A stretch of DNA of 9,456 bases from an uncultured Eubacteriales bacterium (GTDB taxonomy: Bacteria; Bacillota_A; Clostridia; Oscillospirales; Oscillospiraceae): positions 1 through 9,456 of the forward strand of contig CATIYU010000200.1 in NCBI GenBank assembly GCA_949739085.1, given 5' to 3'. Shown piece after piece: positions 1-6,128 of the stretch (positions within the stretch are counted from its first letter, which is position 1; every line of letters starts with the position of its first letter). The position numbers were made by a program, and so were the translations under genes. Below the pieces are notes generated by a model that saw only the letters and a program-made list of their open reading frames with translations, ran no database searches and was not told the origin of the DNA.

Positions 1-310
1 ATTTCTTGAAAATCTCCAGGATGCGCTTATAATCCGTGTCATCCACATCCGGGTCCGCAATCTTATAGCGGCAGGAACCCAGGGCAGAGGAGGGGGGGTA
101 CAGCAACAGCTCCAACTCCTCTGCGTCCTCGGCGGACATGTCCAGAAGCCGGTCGTTCAAAACGCCCTTGATGCCGTGCTCCGCGCCGTAGACCTTGGTA
201 ATGGCCTCGTTGTCCAGCGCCGTGCGGATGACGCCATAGGCGCTGGCGTTGATGACGGAAGTGGGTCCGCCGGACTGCCCGATAATGCAGGCGCCCTTCA
301 ATACATTCAT
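1..310 (-). CDS. pfp: Phosphofructokinase, probably PPi-dependent, N-terminal part (gene runs off the left edge)
   Basis: The reverse complement gives an open frame of 103 codons from an ATG at 310-308, continuing past base 1. The N-terminus reads GACIIGQSGGPTSVINASAYG, the glycine-rich first strand and loop of the PfkA superfamily. Classical ATP enzymes carry SGGDAPGMNA here, whereas GQSGGPT is typical of pyrophosphate-dependent or long-type clostridial enzymes, so PPi is the more likely phosphoryl donor (inference). The enzyme phosphorylates fructose 6-phosphate to fructose 1,6-bisphosphate in cytoplasmic glycolysis. Later residues that separate ATP from PPi enzymes (the GGDG/GGDD loop) and the catalytic TxD region lie outside the window. 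An AGGAGG ribosome binding site at 320-325, nine bases before the ATG, fixes the start. It has its own promoter and is not part of the ABC operon to its right. The family is secure; the donor is not. Confidence 0.9.
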   Translation of the reverse strand, partial: MNVLKGACIIGQSGGPTSVINASAYGVIRTALDNEAITKVYGAEHGIKGVLNDRLLDMSAEDAEELELLLYPPSSALGSCRYKIADPDVDDTDYKRILEIFKK

Positions 311-350
311 AATCTGAAGCCTCCTGATGATGATATTTTTAACATACAGT

Positions 351-379
351 AGTATAGCAAGTTCTTTTCCGTTTGTAAA
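351..379 (-). promoter_or_regulatory. Sigma-A-type promoter for the phosphofructokinase gene
   Basis: Read on the minus strand, TTTACA (379-374) and TATACT (356-351) are separated by exactly 17 bases. Transcription would start near 344, leaving a leader of about 34 bases that contains the AGGAGG site. The promoter lies between the terminator of the ABC operon and the phosphofructokinase start, so this gene is transcribed independently. Confidence 0.8.
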
Positions 380-397
380 CAGCTTTTTTCAGCACAA

Positions 398-435
398 AAC
401 GCCCGCAGTCCCAATTTTCCGGGGCTGCGGGCGTT
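398..435 (-). terminator. Hairpin terminator at the end of the GntR/ABC operon
   Basis: The arms AACGCCCGCAG (398-408) and CTGCGGGCGTT (425-435) pair perfectly. Four further pairs, one of them G-T, extend the stem inward to about 15 bp around an 8-base loop. On the minus strand the stem runs into TTTTG, a short U tract. It begins three bases beyond the stop of the 24-codon ORF, as expected for the end of that operon. The U tract is modest, so termination may be incomplete. Confidence 0.7.
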
Positions 436-438
436 CAT

Positions 439-513
439 CTATTCCTTTTTCTCTGGGCGGAGAAGGAGATACAGCACCGCTACAGCGGTCAGCATTCCAA
501 TGAAATCGCTCAT
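439..513 (-). CDS. 24-residue single-helix membrane microprotein, last gene of the ABC operon
   Basis: A 24-codon frame starts at ATG 513-511 and stops at TAG 441-439. Its ATG overlaps the TGA of the upstream permease (ATGA, 510-513), and GGAGG sits 7 bases upstream within the permease's last codons. The peptide begins MSDFIG, has a hydrophobic core MLTAVAVLYLLL (residues 7-18), and ends with a charged tail RPEKKE. This predicts one short transmembrane helix with an N-out/C-in bias from the tail. The transcription terminator follows three bases after the stop, so the ORF exactly fills the gap between permease and hairpin. I do not recognise the family. By analogy with KdpF-like subunits it could stabilise the transporter, which is inference only. 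A chance ORF is the alternative; the overlap, ribosome binding site and terminator position argue against it. Confidence 0.6.
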   Translation of the reverse strand: MSDFIGMLTAVAVLYLLLRPEKKE

Positions 514-1226
514 ATGCGCACCTCCGCTTTCCTGTAGAATAGTCCGCTGACCAAAACCAACGCCAGCACCACCGCCGCTCCAGCGGCAATCCACATGGCT
601 GGACTCATGAGGCCCGCCAGGTACAGCACGCCCCGCCCAATCATCGCCAGAAGGCTGGAGCCGCCGTCTTTAGCCGCATGGACGCTGTTAACCAGTATCA
701 TGGGGGAGAAGCACAGGGGGAACCAAATCAAGGCGAATCCTACTGTCCCGAACCGGAGCTGCATCGCGCCTAGGCAGAAGTCCGCGGCGCAGATGACCAC
801 AGTGAAAAGCAGGATGGTCCACCACTTATACACGCCGGAGATGTCGAACTCACAGGACCAGCCGGGGTAGAGGAGGCCGTAGAACCACAGCTCCAAACGG
901 TTGAGCAGCCACGCCGCCCCAATGCCCAGAAGACAGTTGATGGCCGTGATGAGAGGGTCCGCCAGCAGGTAGGACCGGCGGGTGTGGCCCATGGAGACCG
1001 CCATGCGGTAGCGGCAGGTGGCCCCGCTGCCCCGCAGCAGGCCCCCGAAGATCGTACCCATCAGTGCCATCATAGATCCGATGGCGGCGTAGTCCTGATC
1101 CTCGTTGAGGAAGACGTTGATGCCCAGTACCATGATGACCCCCAGCAGGAAGAGACCGCCCTGCATGGCCAGCATGAGCATCGCACCACTCCGGGTAGCC
1201 CGCAGATGCTTGAGAAAGAAGTTCAT
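510..1226 (-). CDS. ABC-2-like transporter membrane protein (permease 1 of the GntR/ABC operon)
   Basis: This 238-residue integral membrane protein has about six hydrophobic segments: roughly residues 16-40, 48-66, 90-108, 136-155, 160-180 and 198-230. The start is taken as ATG 1226-1224, because AAGGAGG (1234-1240) lies 7 bases before it; a TTG six bases upstream is too close to that site. It is a diverged paralogue of the neighbouring permease: both carry a cytoplasmic SMGxTRR motif (SMGHTRRS, residues 78-85) and both end in EVR plus Ile or Leu. Two such proteins with one ATPase suggest a heterodimeric membrane domain in an exporter of the YtrBCD/BcrA type. The substrate is unknown; in this class it is often a cell-wall-active compound or peptide. 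The gene starts 12 bases after the stop of permease 2, and its TGA overlaps the start of the microprotein. Confidence 0.85.
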   Translation of the reverse strand: MNFFLKHLRATRSGAMLMLAMQGGLFLLGVIMVLGINVFLNEDQDYAAIGSMMALMGTIFGGLLRGSGATCRYRMAVSMGHTRRSYLLADPLITAINCLLGIGAAWLLNRLELWFYGLLYPGWSCEFDISGVYKWWTILLFTVVICAADFCLGAMQLRFGTVGFALIWFPLCFSPMILVNSVHAAKDGGSSLLAMIGRGVLYLAGLMSPAMWIAAGAAVVLALVLVSGLFYRKAEVRI

Positions 1227-1238
1227 CTCCAACCCTCC

Positions 1239-1901
1239 TTACAATCTCACTTCCTGCCGCCGCAGGATCAGCCACTGGAACAGCAAGTCAAGCCCCACAG
1301 AGACCAGCGCCAACAGAACCATCCAATAGGGCAGATTTTCCAGATATAATACGACTTTCAGCACATCAGAAAGCAGAGCGCCCTTGGCAACCGCTATGCC
1401 GGAGTATCCTAAAAGGCCCCCAAAGCCGCCGCAGAAGAGGATGATCAGCGCTGTGCCCAGCCATTTCCATTTCATAAATAGCGTGCCAAGAATACTGCTG
1501 AAGGAACCGGCAACGATCATGATGCATACCAGAGTCGGCAGGCTGCGCAGGCCAACGGCGGATACCTCCCCAGGTACCGCCAGCCAGATGATGGCGCAGA
1601 GTGCTGCGGCCACTGCGGTAATGAGGGCCTGATAGTAACGAAACCCCCAAAGGACGTTGCGGCGGGTCTCTCCCATGGACAACAGCAGGGGAACATATGT
1701 GAACTGTGCGCCGGAATTAATCATCATTGTACCCAAAATGGCGGCTATACACAGAAAATAGGGCGCAACTGAGACAAACAGCTTCAGGTCCAGCCCCTCC
1801 GCCCCAAAGACAATCAGCAGGGAAATGATGCCCGCGATGAACAGATCCACTCCCGCAGTCTCCAAGGTGAACCGGGTCCAGAATTTCAGGTTCCGCTTCA
1901 C
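1239..1901 (-). CDS. ABC-2-like transporter membrane protein (permease 2 of the GntR/ABC operon)
   Basis: This is a 220-residue polytopic membrane protein with about six helices: roughly 15-35, 42-62, 88-108, 122-142, 148-170 and 190-213. GTG at 1901-1899 is chosen as start because AGGAGG ends 7 bases before it and it overlaps the ATPase stop as GTGA. An ATG further upstream would extend the gene into the ATPase with no suitable ribosome binding site. A loop motif SMGETRRN (residues 75-82) and a C-terminal RRQEVRL match equivalent positions in permease 1, so the two are probably paralogues forming the two membrane halves of one exporter. The motif may contact the ATPase like a coupling helix (inference). 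The TAA stop is fused to the AAGGAGG site of permease 1, indicating tight co-translation. Confidence 0.85.
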   Translation of the reverse strand: MKRNLKFWTRFTLETAGVDLFIAGIISLLIVFGAEGLDLKLFVSVAPYFLCIAAILGTMMINSGAQFTYVPLLLSMGETRRNVLWGFRYYQALITAVAAALCAIIWLAVPGEVSAVGLRSLPTLVCIMIVAGSFSSILGTLFMKWKWLGTALIILFCGGFGGLLGYSGIAVAKGALLSDVLKVVLYLENLPYWMVLLALVSVGLDLLFQWLILRRQEVRL

Positions 1902-2773
1902 TTTGCCGCCTCCTCTCCGCACAGAGCCACAAAGGCCCGCTGAAGACTCACCGGCTGCACAGAAACGTCTCGGGTTTCATCGATCTTCTGGCCCGGCTTG
2001 AGGAACACTGTCACGCCCTTGCTGCGGCCCACAGTTTCCGGGTAGTGGATCTCCAGACCTGCCGTAGCGGCGTCCACCTCCTCCGCCTTGCCGCTGACAT
2101 GGCGGGCGCTGTCCACAAGGGCCTGGGTGTCGCCCTCCAGGAGGATTTTCCCGTCATGGAGGATAATGACCTCCTCCAAGATATCCGCCGCCTCCTCAAT
2201 GATGTGGGTAGAGACCACGAAGGTACGGCCAGAGGCGGAATATTCCTCCAGCAGGAGCTTGTAGAACTGCTCCCGGGCCACCACGTCCAGACCCGCCACC
2301 GGCTCGTCCAGGAAGGTATAGGGAGCTTTTGAGCAGAGGGCCACCACAATGGTAATCATGCTCAGCATTCCCTTAGACATTTTCCCCAGCTTCTTTTTTA
2401 CGTTCAGTCCAAAGAGCTGCAAAAGCTTCTGCTCCATCTCCTTGTCCCAGTCCTCATAGTAAGTAGAGGCGATGCGCAGGTACTCCTTGGCCTTCATGGC
2501 GGCTAGGCCGCTCTCTGCGGTGGCGTTCAGCTCACGTGAGAAGCAGAGCCTGGAAAGGCTTTTGCGATTCTCCCACACCGGCTGGCTGTCCAGGCGGGCG
2601 GGTCCGCTGGTGGCAGGATTCTGAGCGGTCAGGATAGACAAAAGGGTGGTTTTGCCTGCGCCGTTGCGGCCGATGAGACCGTAGATGCGGCCCTCCTTCA
2701 GCTCCAGGGATACATTTTGGAGCACTTCCTTGCCACTGTAGGTCTTTATAATGTTCTCACAGATCAAGCTCAT
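1898..2773 (-). CDS. ABC transporter ATP-binding protein, BcrA/YtrB-like
   Basis: This 291-residue ATPase couples ATP hydrolysis to the two membrane proteins encoded downstream. Walker A is GRNGAGKTT (35-43), the signature is MSKGML (132-137), Walker B with catalytic Glu is YTFLDEP (Glu157), the D-loop is GLD (161-163), and the switch histidine is His190 in STH. SKGM instead of SGGQ is common in ABC-2 drug and peptide exporters. The Q-loop region reads LCFSREL (76-82) with no glutamine, which is unusual but may be normal in this subfamily. About 80 residues after the nucleotide-binding core form a C-terminal extension of the type seen in these exporters. The ATG overlaps the TGA of the regulator gene (ATGA, 2770-2773) and GGAGAG lies just upstream. 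Its own stop overlaps the next gene as GTGA. Bacitracin- or antibiotic-sensing export is possible by analogy with YtrB, but the substrate cannot be read from sequence. Confidence 0.9.
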   Translation of the reverse strand: MSLICENIIKTYSGKEVLQNVSLELKEGRIYGLIGRNGAGKTTLLSILTAQNPATSGPARLDSQPVWENRKSLSRLCFSRELNATAESGLAAMKAKEYLRIASTYYEDWDKEMEQKLLQLFGLNVKKKLGKMSKGMLSMITIVVALCSKAPYTFLDEPVAGLDVVAREQFYKLLLEEYSASGRTFVVSTHIIEEAADILEEVIILHDGKILLEGDTQALVDSARHVSGKAEEVDAATAGLEIHYPETVGRSKGVTVFLKPGQKIDETRDVSVQPVSLQRAFVALCGEEAAK

Positions 2774-3135
2774 ACTGTTCTCTCTCCTATCATGATGAGT
2801 AATTCCTCTTTTGGGATGCCCAGGCTCCGGGCCTCCGCCAGCAGGGGGGCGATGTGGTTCTCCGCAAAAGCGGTGCGGCGCTTGGCCAGGATTTTCTCCC
2901 GGGCCCCCTTGGCCACGAACATGCCGATTCCCCGGCGTTTGTAGAGGATGCCGCCGTCCACCAGAAGGTTTACGCCCTTGGCGGCGGTGGCTGGGTTGAT
3001 GGTGTAGAGCTTCGCCAGCTCGTTGGTACTGGGGACTTGTTCCTCCTCCAGCAGGATGCCCCGGAGGATGTCCGTCTCGATCATTTCGCTGATTTGCAGA
3101 TAGATGGATTTCTGCTCTGTCAGGTGCTCATTCAA
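2770..3135 (-). CDS. GntR-family transcriptional regulator, YtrA subfamily
   Basis: This 121-residue regulator has an N-terminal winged helix-turn-helix (about residues 8-75). The family's conserved features are visible: IYLQISEMIE, the recognition region VPSTNELAKLYTINPATAAKGVNLL, and the wing LYKRRGIGMFV. The short C-terminal region (about 76-121) is helical and suits a YtrA-type dimerisation arm; there is no ligand domain. TTG at 3135-3133 is taken as start because AAAGGAGGG ends 7 bases upstream. Farther upstream starts would run through the ribosome binding site, operator and promoter. The gene leads the ABC operon and overlaps the ATPase gene by 4 bases. YtrA-class proteins normally repress their own ABC operon, and the palindrome over the promoter fits autoregulation (inference). 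Confidence 0.92.
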   Translation of the reverse strand: MNEHLTEQKSIYLQISEMIETDILRGILLEEEQVPSTNELAKLYTINPATAAKGVNLLVDGGILYKRRGIGMFVAKGAREKILAKRRTAFAENHIAPLLAEARSLGIPKEELLIMIGERTV

Positions 3136-3173
3136 ATAGGTCCCTCCTTTCTTTTGGACCACAGTAGTCAATC

Positions 3174-3197
3174 GGTTAATTACTTGTGTAATTAACC
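3174..3197. promoter_or_regulatory. Palindromic operator, likely bound by the GntR/YtrA regulator
   Basis: GGTTAATTAC and GTAATTAACC form perfect 10-bp inverted arms around a 4-base centre. The palindrome overlaps three bases of the -10 box and covers the predicted transcription start. A dimer bound here would block RNA polymerase. Twofold symmetry of this size suits a GntR dimer. Assignment to this regulator rests on position alone. Confidence 0.8.
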
Positions 3198-3223
3198 ATA
3201 CAACAAACAAAGGAATTTGTCAA
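3195..3223 (-). promoter_or_regulatory. Sigma-A-type promoter of the GntR/ABC operon
   Basis: On the minus strand a consensus TTGACA (3223-3218) is followed after 17 bases by TATGGT (3200-3195). Transcription would start near 3188, inside the adjacent palindrome. The leader is about 50 bases and contains the AAAGGAGGG site. The perfect -35 suggests a strong promoter that needs repression. Confidence 0.85.
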
Positions 3224-3250
3224 GGGGGTAAGGAGAAAATTTTCCGGCAG

Positions 3251-3287
3251 AAAAATCCCCCTGCCATCCCAGAGGAGGGCAGGGGGG
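3251..3287 (-). terminator. Intrinsic terminator after the glycosyltransferase gene
   Basis: On the minus strand CCCCCTGCC (3286-3278) and GGCAGGGGG (3265-3257) form a 9-bp GC-rich stem with a 12-base loop. The run ATTTTT follows directly (3256-3251). It begins 8 bases after the glycosyltransferase stop and insulates that operon from the GntR promoter about 30 bases beyond. Confidence 0.88.
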
Positions 3288-3294
3288 AGGGGGG

Positions 3295-4551
3295 TTATTT
3301 CAACTGCTGGATAGAAACCGCCGCACGGTGCTGGATGGGCTTCCACTCCACCTTCCGGAAGAGGGCCATAATGGTCACAGGAATGTAGGTCATCATGAAC
3401 AGGGGGAAGGTGAAGGTATAGGCCACCTTTTTCCATCCAGGGGCGCGGATGCGCCGCCACTGGGTAGCTGTGGTCAACGCTCCTGCCGCCAGAACCAGCA
3501 GGCAGGGCGCGGCAAAGGAAAAGGCCGATGTTACCAGCAGGGGCAGGATAGGCCCGCCACCCACCAGCTCCAGCACCGTCGCCGGGACGCTCACTACCAC
3601 GCTGCATACCGTCAGGACAATGGCTGGGGGGATAGAGAGCAGCAGATCCAGACAGCTCAGACTATTCTTTCCACCGAGCCCTCGGGTCAGATGCCAGCCC
3701 TCCCGGAAAAACACCTGGGCATTCCCACGTACCCAGCGCATACGCTGGCGGAAGGACTGGCTGAGGCCCGTGGGCTGCTCGTCGAAGAACTCCGCGTCGC
3801 CACAGTAGCCGACCCGCTCGCCCTCCAGAATGTTGCGGACCGTGAACTCCGTGTCCTCGCTGAGGGAGTGGAAGGGCCAGCCGTTCCAGCGGAGCATGAC
3901 CTCCCGGCTGAAGAGGAAGCCTGTGCCCGCCACCACCGCGCTGATGCCCAGACGGGTCCGGGGCTCGTTTAGGAAAGCGGCGTCCCGCAGAAACCAGAGG
4001 CCGTAACCGGCGGAGATCCAGTTGTCGCCGTAGTTTTTGGAGTTGCGGTAGCTGGTAATAATCTGGCAGTCCCCGCTAAAGGATTCGTTCATGCGGGTGA
4101 TATAGTCCGGAGCCAGGAGGTTGTCGGCGTCAAAGACGAAGTAGCCGTCAAAGTGTTCGTCGCCGTAGTCCTCCCGGATGCGGCCCAGCAGGTAGTTCAG
4201 GGCGTAGCCCTTGCCCACCTGGCGCTTGTCAAAACGCTCGCAGACCACCGCGCCCGCCTCCCGGGCCTTTTGGGCTGTGGCGTCGGTACAGTTATCCGCC
4301 ACCACAAAGGTAGTGACGTACCCGGCGGGGTAGTCCTGGGCCTGGACGCTCTCGATGAGCTGGCCGATGACCGCCTCCTCGTTCCGGGCGGAGACCAGCA
4401 CCGCGTAGCGGCGCAGAGGGGCGGGGGGCCGCTTTTCCCGCCGCTTCCGCCAGAGGGCCACCAGAACGTAGAAGAACTGGTTGGCGTAGCAGAGGACAAA
4501 CAGGATGCCAATAACCCGGCTGACAAATTGCAAAATACTTAATGCGCTCAT
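3295..4551 (-). CDS. Membrane-anchored family 2 glycosyltransferase
   Basis: This 418-residue processive-type GT2 enzyme transfers sugar from a nucleotide sugar at the inner face of the membrane. An N-terminal helix (about 10-34) precedes the GT-A catalytic domain. The nucleotide-binding strand is VLVSARNEE (51-59) and the metal site is DADN (141-144). The catalytic acid lies in SEDTEF (231-236), and the QxxRW motif is QRMRW (269-273). Three to four C-terminal helices follow (about 303-330, 334-361, 375-398). This is the layout of cellulose, hyaluronan and poly-GlcNAc synthases, but it is shorter, and acceptor and sugar cannot be deduced. The ATG overlaps the stop of the VTT protein gene (ATGA, 4548-4551) behind a GGAAGGA site, so the two are translationally coupled. 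A role in cell-envelope polysaccharide or glycolipid synthesis is inferred. Confidence 0.9.
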   Translation of the reverse strand: MSALSILQFVSRVIGILFVLCYANQFFYVLVALWRKRREKRPPAPLRRYAVLVSARNEEAVIGQLIESVQAQDYPAGYVTTFVVADNCTDATAQKAREAGAVVCERFDKRQVGKGYALNYLLGRIREDYGDEHFDGYFVFDADNLLAPDYITRMNESFSGDCQIITSYRNSKNYGDNWISAGYGLWFLRDAAFLNEPRTRLGISAVVAGTGFLFSREVMLRWNGWPFHSLSEDTEFTVRNILEGERVGYCGDAEFFDEQPTGLSQSFRQRMRWVRGNAQVFFREGWHLTRGLGGKNSLSCLDLLLSIPPAIVLTVCSVVVSVPATVLELVGGGPILPLLVTSAFSFAAPCLLVLAAGALTTATQWRRIRAPGWKKVAYTFTFPLFMMTYIPVTIMALFRKVEWKPIQHRAAVSIQQLK

Positions 4552-5252
4552 AATTCCTTCCTTTCCCGCATCCGGCAGATGGAACGGTAGGCCAGGAGGC
4601 CCAATCCGCTGATGGCTAATGTGATGGCGAATACAAAAACCGCAAACCCGTAGTTACCCATGCCCAGAGCGTCGCCACCAATGGTAGAGGTCACAATGGA
4701 GGGGATGGGGGCGATGGCGCTGATGAGAAGCCAATTGCGCAGGGGGAGTTGGGTCAGGCCCACGATATAACAGAGTACGTCCTTGGGCGTCCCAGGCAGG
4801 AAAAAGAGGAAAAATACCCAGAAGGACAGCCGCCTCTGGTTTTGTAGAAACTTCAAGGACTGGAGCTTATCCAGGGGGAAGAACACCTCCACCGCCCGGG
4901 TGCCAAAGCGCCGCACCAGCAGGAACACCATTACCCGTCCTACAAAGGCCCCGATCAGGCACAGCAGCGTACCCTCCAGTGCGCCGAAAGCGTAGCCCGC
5001 CACAATCTCCAGGGGTTCGCCGGGAATAACCGCCACCACAATTTGCAGGACGATCATTCCGATAAACAGAATAGGAGCCCAGAGGCTCTGACTGTCCACC
5101 CACGCACGGAACCGCTCCGGATCTCCCGCAAACTGGATGAGGGGCCGTCCCGCAAACCAGCACGCCAGAAGGGAGAGGATAATAAACAGGAAAATGCCGG
5201 TTCCCGCAATCCATCTTTTTTGTTTCTCTGTCAGTGGACGGTTGCTGCTCAT
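4548..5252 (-). CDS. TVP38/TMEM64 (VTT-domain, DedA-like) membrane protein
   Basis: This 234-residue protein has an N-terminal helix (about 14-34) and a VTT domain (about 58-215). The domain's two re-entrant signatures are visible: IPGEPLEIVAGYAFG (76-90) and FFLPGTPKDVLCYIVG (150-165). A helix at about 201-222 ends in a basic tail. Proteins of this fold (PF09335) include DedA family members shown to move undecaprenyl phosphate, and eukaryotic lipid scramblases. A lipid-carrier translocation role is therefore plausible, though not established for this subfamily. The ATG at 5252-5250 has AAAGGA 8 bases upstream. It is the first gene of a two-gene operon with a GT2 glycosyltransferase, suggesting that the two serve the same envelope-lipid or polysaccharide pathway (inference). 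Confidence 0.9.
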   Translation of the reverse strand: MSSNRPLTEKQKRWIAGTGIFLFIILSLLACWFAGRPLIQFAGDPERFRAWVDSQSLWAPILFIGMIVLQIVVAVIPGEPLEIVAGYAFGALEGTLLCLIGAFVGRVMVFLLVRRFGTRAVEVFFPLDKLQSLKFLQNQRRLSFWVFFLFFLPGTPKDVLCYIVGLTQLPLRNWLLISAIAPIPSIVTSTIGGDALGMGNYGFAVFVFAITLAISGLGLLAYRSICRMRERKEL

Positions 5253-5288
5253 AGCTGTTATCCTTTCTCACTTACTTGCTATGGCCAC

Positions 5289-5294
5289 ATTGTA
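5289..5294 (-). promoter_or_regulatory. Possible -10 box for the VTT/glycosyltransferase operon
   Basis: Minus-strand TACAAT lies 37 bases upstream of the VTT start and matches the -10 consensus at five of six positions. The best -35 candidate, TTTATT at a 16-base spacing, is poor. The promoter may need an activator or lie elsewhere in this AT-rich stretch. Confidence 0.35.
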
Positions 5295-5344
5295 CAGGGT
5301 TTCCTTTTAAAATAAAAGCGGGTAAATTTATAAAATTTCTTTAA

Positions 5345-5370
5345 GATTGCCTGAGTTGATTGCCTGAGTT
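5345..5370. repeat. Tandem 13-bp direct repeat in the divergent promoter region
   Basis: GATTGCCTGAGTT occurs twice in immediate succession (5345-5357 and 5358-5370) with no mismatch. It lies between the VTT gene and the site-2 protease gene, about 22 bases upstream of the protease -35 box. A 13-bp period is slightly more than one helical turn. It could be a regulator half-site pair or a recent slip duplication. Confidence 0.8.
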
Positions 5371-5391
5371 GGAGTTTTGTAGCGGGAACGC

Positions 5392-5420
5392 TTGTAATTG
5401 GCGGCAAAATCTGCTATACT
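5392..5420 (+). promoter_or_regulatory. Sigma-A-type promoter for the site-2 protease/scpA operon
   Basis: TTGTAA (5392-5397) and TATACT (5415-5420) are separated by 17 bases. The predicted start near 5427 leaves about 29 bases before the protease ATG. Nothing else comparable precedes the gene. Confidence 0.75.
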
Positions 5421-5455
5421 AATCCAGCAATACAATTCACGGGGGAAACTGGGTT

Positions 5456-6112
5456 ATGCTGGGCTACCTACATACTTTTTGGGAACAATTCGACTGGGCC
5501 GCGCTGCTTAACACCCTCCAGCGTGTGCTGGGAGTCCTGCTGTGCCTGACGGTCCACGAGACCTGCCATGGGCTGGCCGCCTACGCGATGGGGGACCCCA
5601 CTGCCAAGCGGATGCACCGGCTCAGCCTGAACCCGCTGCACCACATTGACTGGCTGGGACTGGCATCTATGCTCATCTGTGGATTCGGCTGGGCCAAGCC
5701 GGTGCCAGTAGATATGCGCTACTTTAAAAACAGGCGGGCGGGCATGGCAATCACAGCCCTGGCTGGGCCGGTATCTAATTTTCTTCTGGCCTTCGCGGCA
5801 CTGTTTGCGGCATCGCTGCTGTTCCGGCTCGCCCCGGCAGGGGAATTTATGGTTTGGCTCTTCTACTTCCTGCTGACCACCGCTATGCTGAGCATCGGAC
5901 TTGGCCTTTTTAACCTGGTCCCTATCCCGCCCCTGGATGGGTCGAAGGTGCTCTTCGCCCTCCTGCCAGAGAGGGCCTACAACACCCTCATGCGCTATGA
6001 GCGCTACGGCATGGCAGTGCTGCTGCTTCTGGTCTGGTTGGACATTGGAAGCAGTTATCTCTCCGATGGCATTTACATTGTTTACCAGTGGATGTCCGAT
6101 CTATTCTTTTAA
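5456..6112 (+). CDS. Site-2 protease family (M50) intramembrane metalloprotease
   Basis: This 218-residue protein has five to six hydrophobic segments. The zinc-binding HExxH motif is HETCH (34-38) in the first long helix. The second metal-ligand motif is NLVPIPPLDG (153-162), with Asp161 as the expected third ligand. GPVSNFLLA (104-112) is the conserved glycine/asparagine helix of short M50B proteases. There is no PDZ or CBS domain, so this is the minimal form. Such enzymes cut transmembrane substrates such as anti-sigma factors or signal-peptide remnants; the substrate here is unknown. The start ATG has only a G-rich stretch (5441-5446) 9 bases upstream. The gene is followed 16 bases later by scpA, a neighbourhood often seen in Firmicutes, though no functional link to chromosome segregation is known to me. 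Confidence 0.92.
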   Translation: MLGYLHTFWEQFDWAALLNTLQRVLGVLLCLTVHETCHGLAAYAMGDPTAKRMHRLSLNPLHHIDWLGLASMLICGFGWAKPVPVDMRYFKNRRAGMAITALAGPVSNFLLAFAALFAASLLFRLAPAGEFMVWLFYFLLTTAMLSIGLGLFNLVPIPPLDGSKVLFALLPERAYNTLMRYERYGMAVLLLLVWLDIGSSYLSDGIYIVYQWMSDLFF

Positions 6113-6128
6113 AAATGGGGGTGGGCAT

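Noticed and set aside
389..589. 66-codon minus-strand frame across the terminator and permease end
   Set aside because: It runs through the terminator hairpin in a frame different from both permease and microprotein, and its Trp/Arg/Cys-rich composition is that of a shadow frame.
3136..3210. Upstream ATG start for the GntR regulator giving 25 extra residues
   Set aside because: The extra codons would cover the ribosome binding site, the palindrome and the -10 box; the TTG start has an ideal spacing.
3328..3972. Long plus-strand open frame of 214 codons opposite the glycosyltransferase gene
   Set aside because: It is antisense to a gene with all GT2 motifs, its product is rich in His/Gln/Arg/Pro as expected for a shadow of GC-rich coding sequence, and it shows no family features.
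5901..6128. In-frame upstream extension of ScpA beginning inside the site-2 protease gene
   Set aside because: The extension reads low-complexity, cysteine/tryptophan-rich protein from the wrong frame of a well-supported gene, while GTG 6129 has a ribosome binding site and gives a normal-length ScpA.
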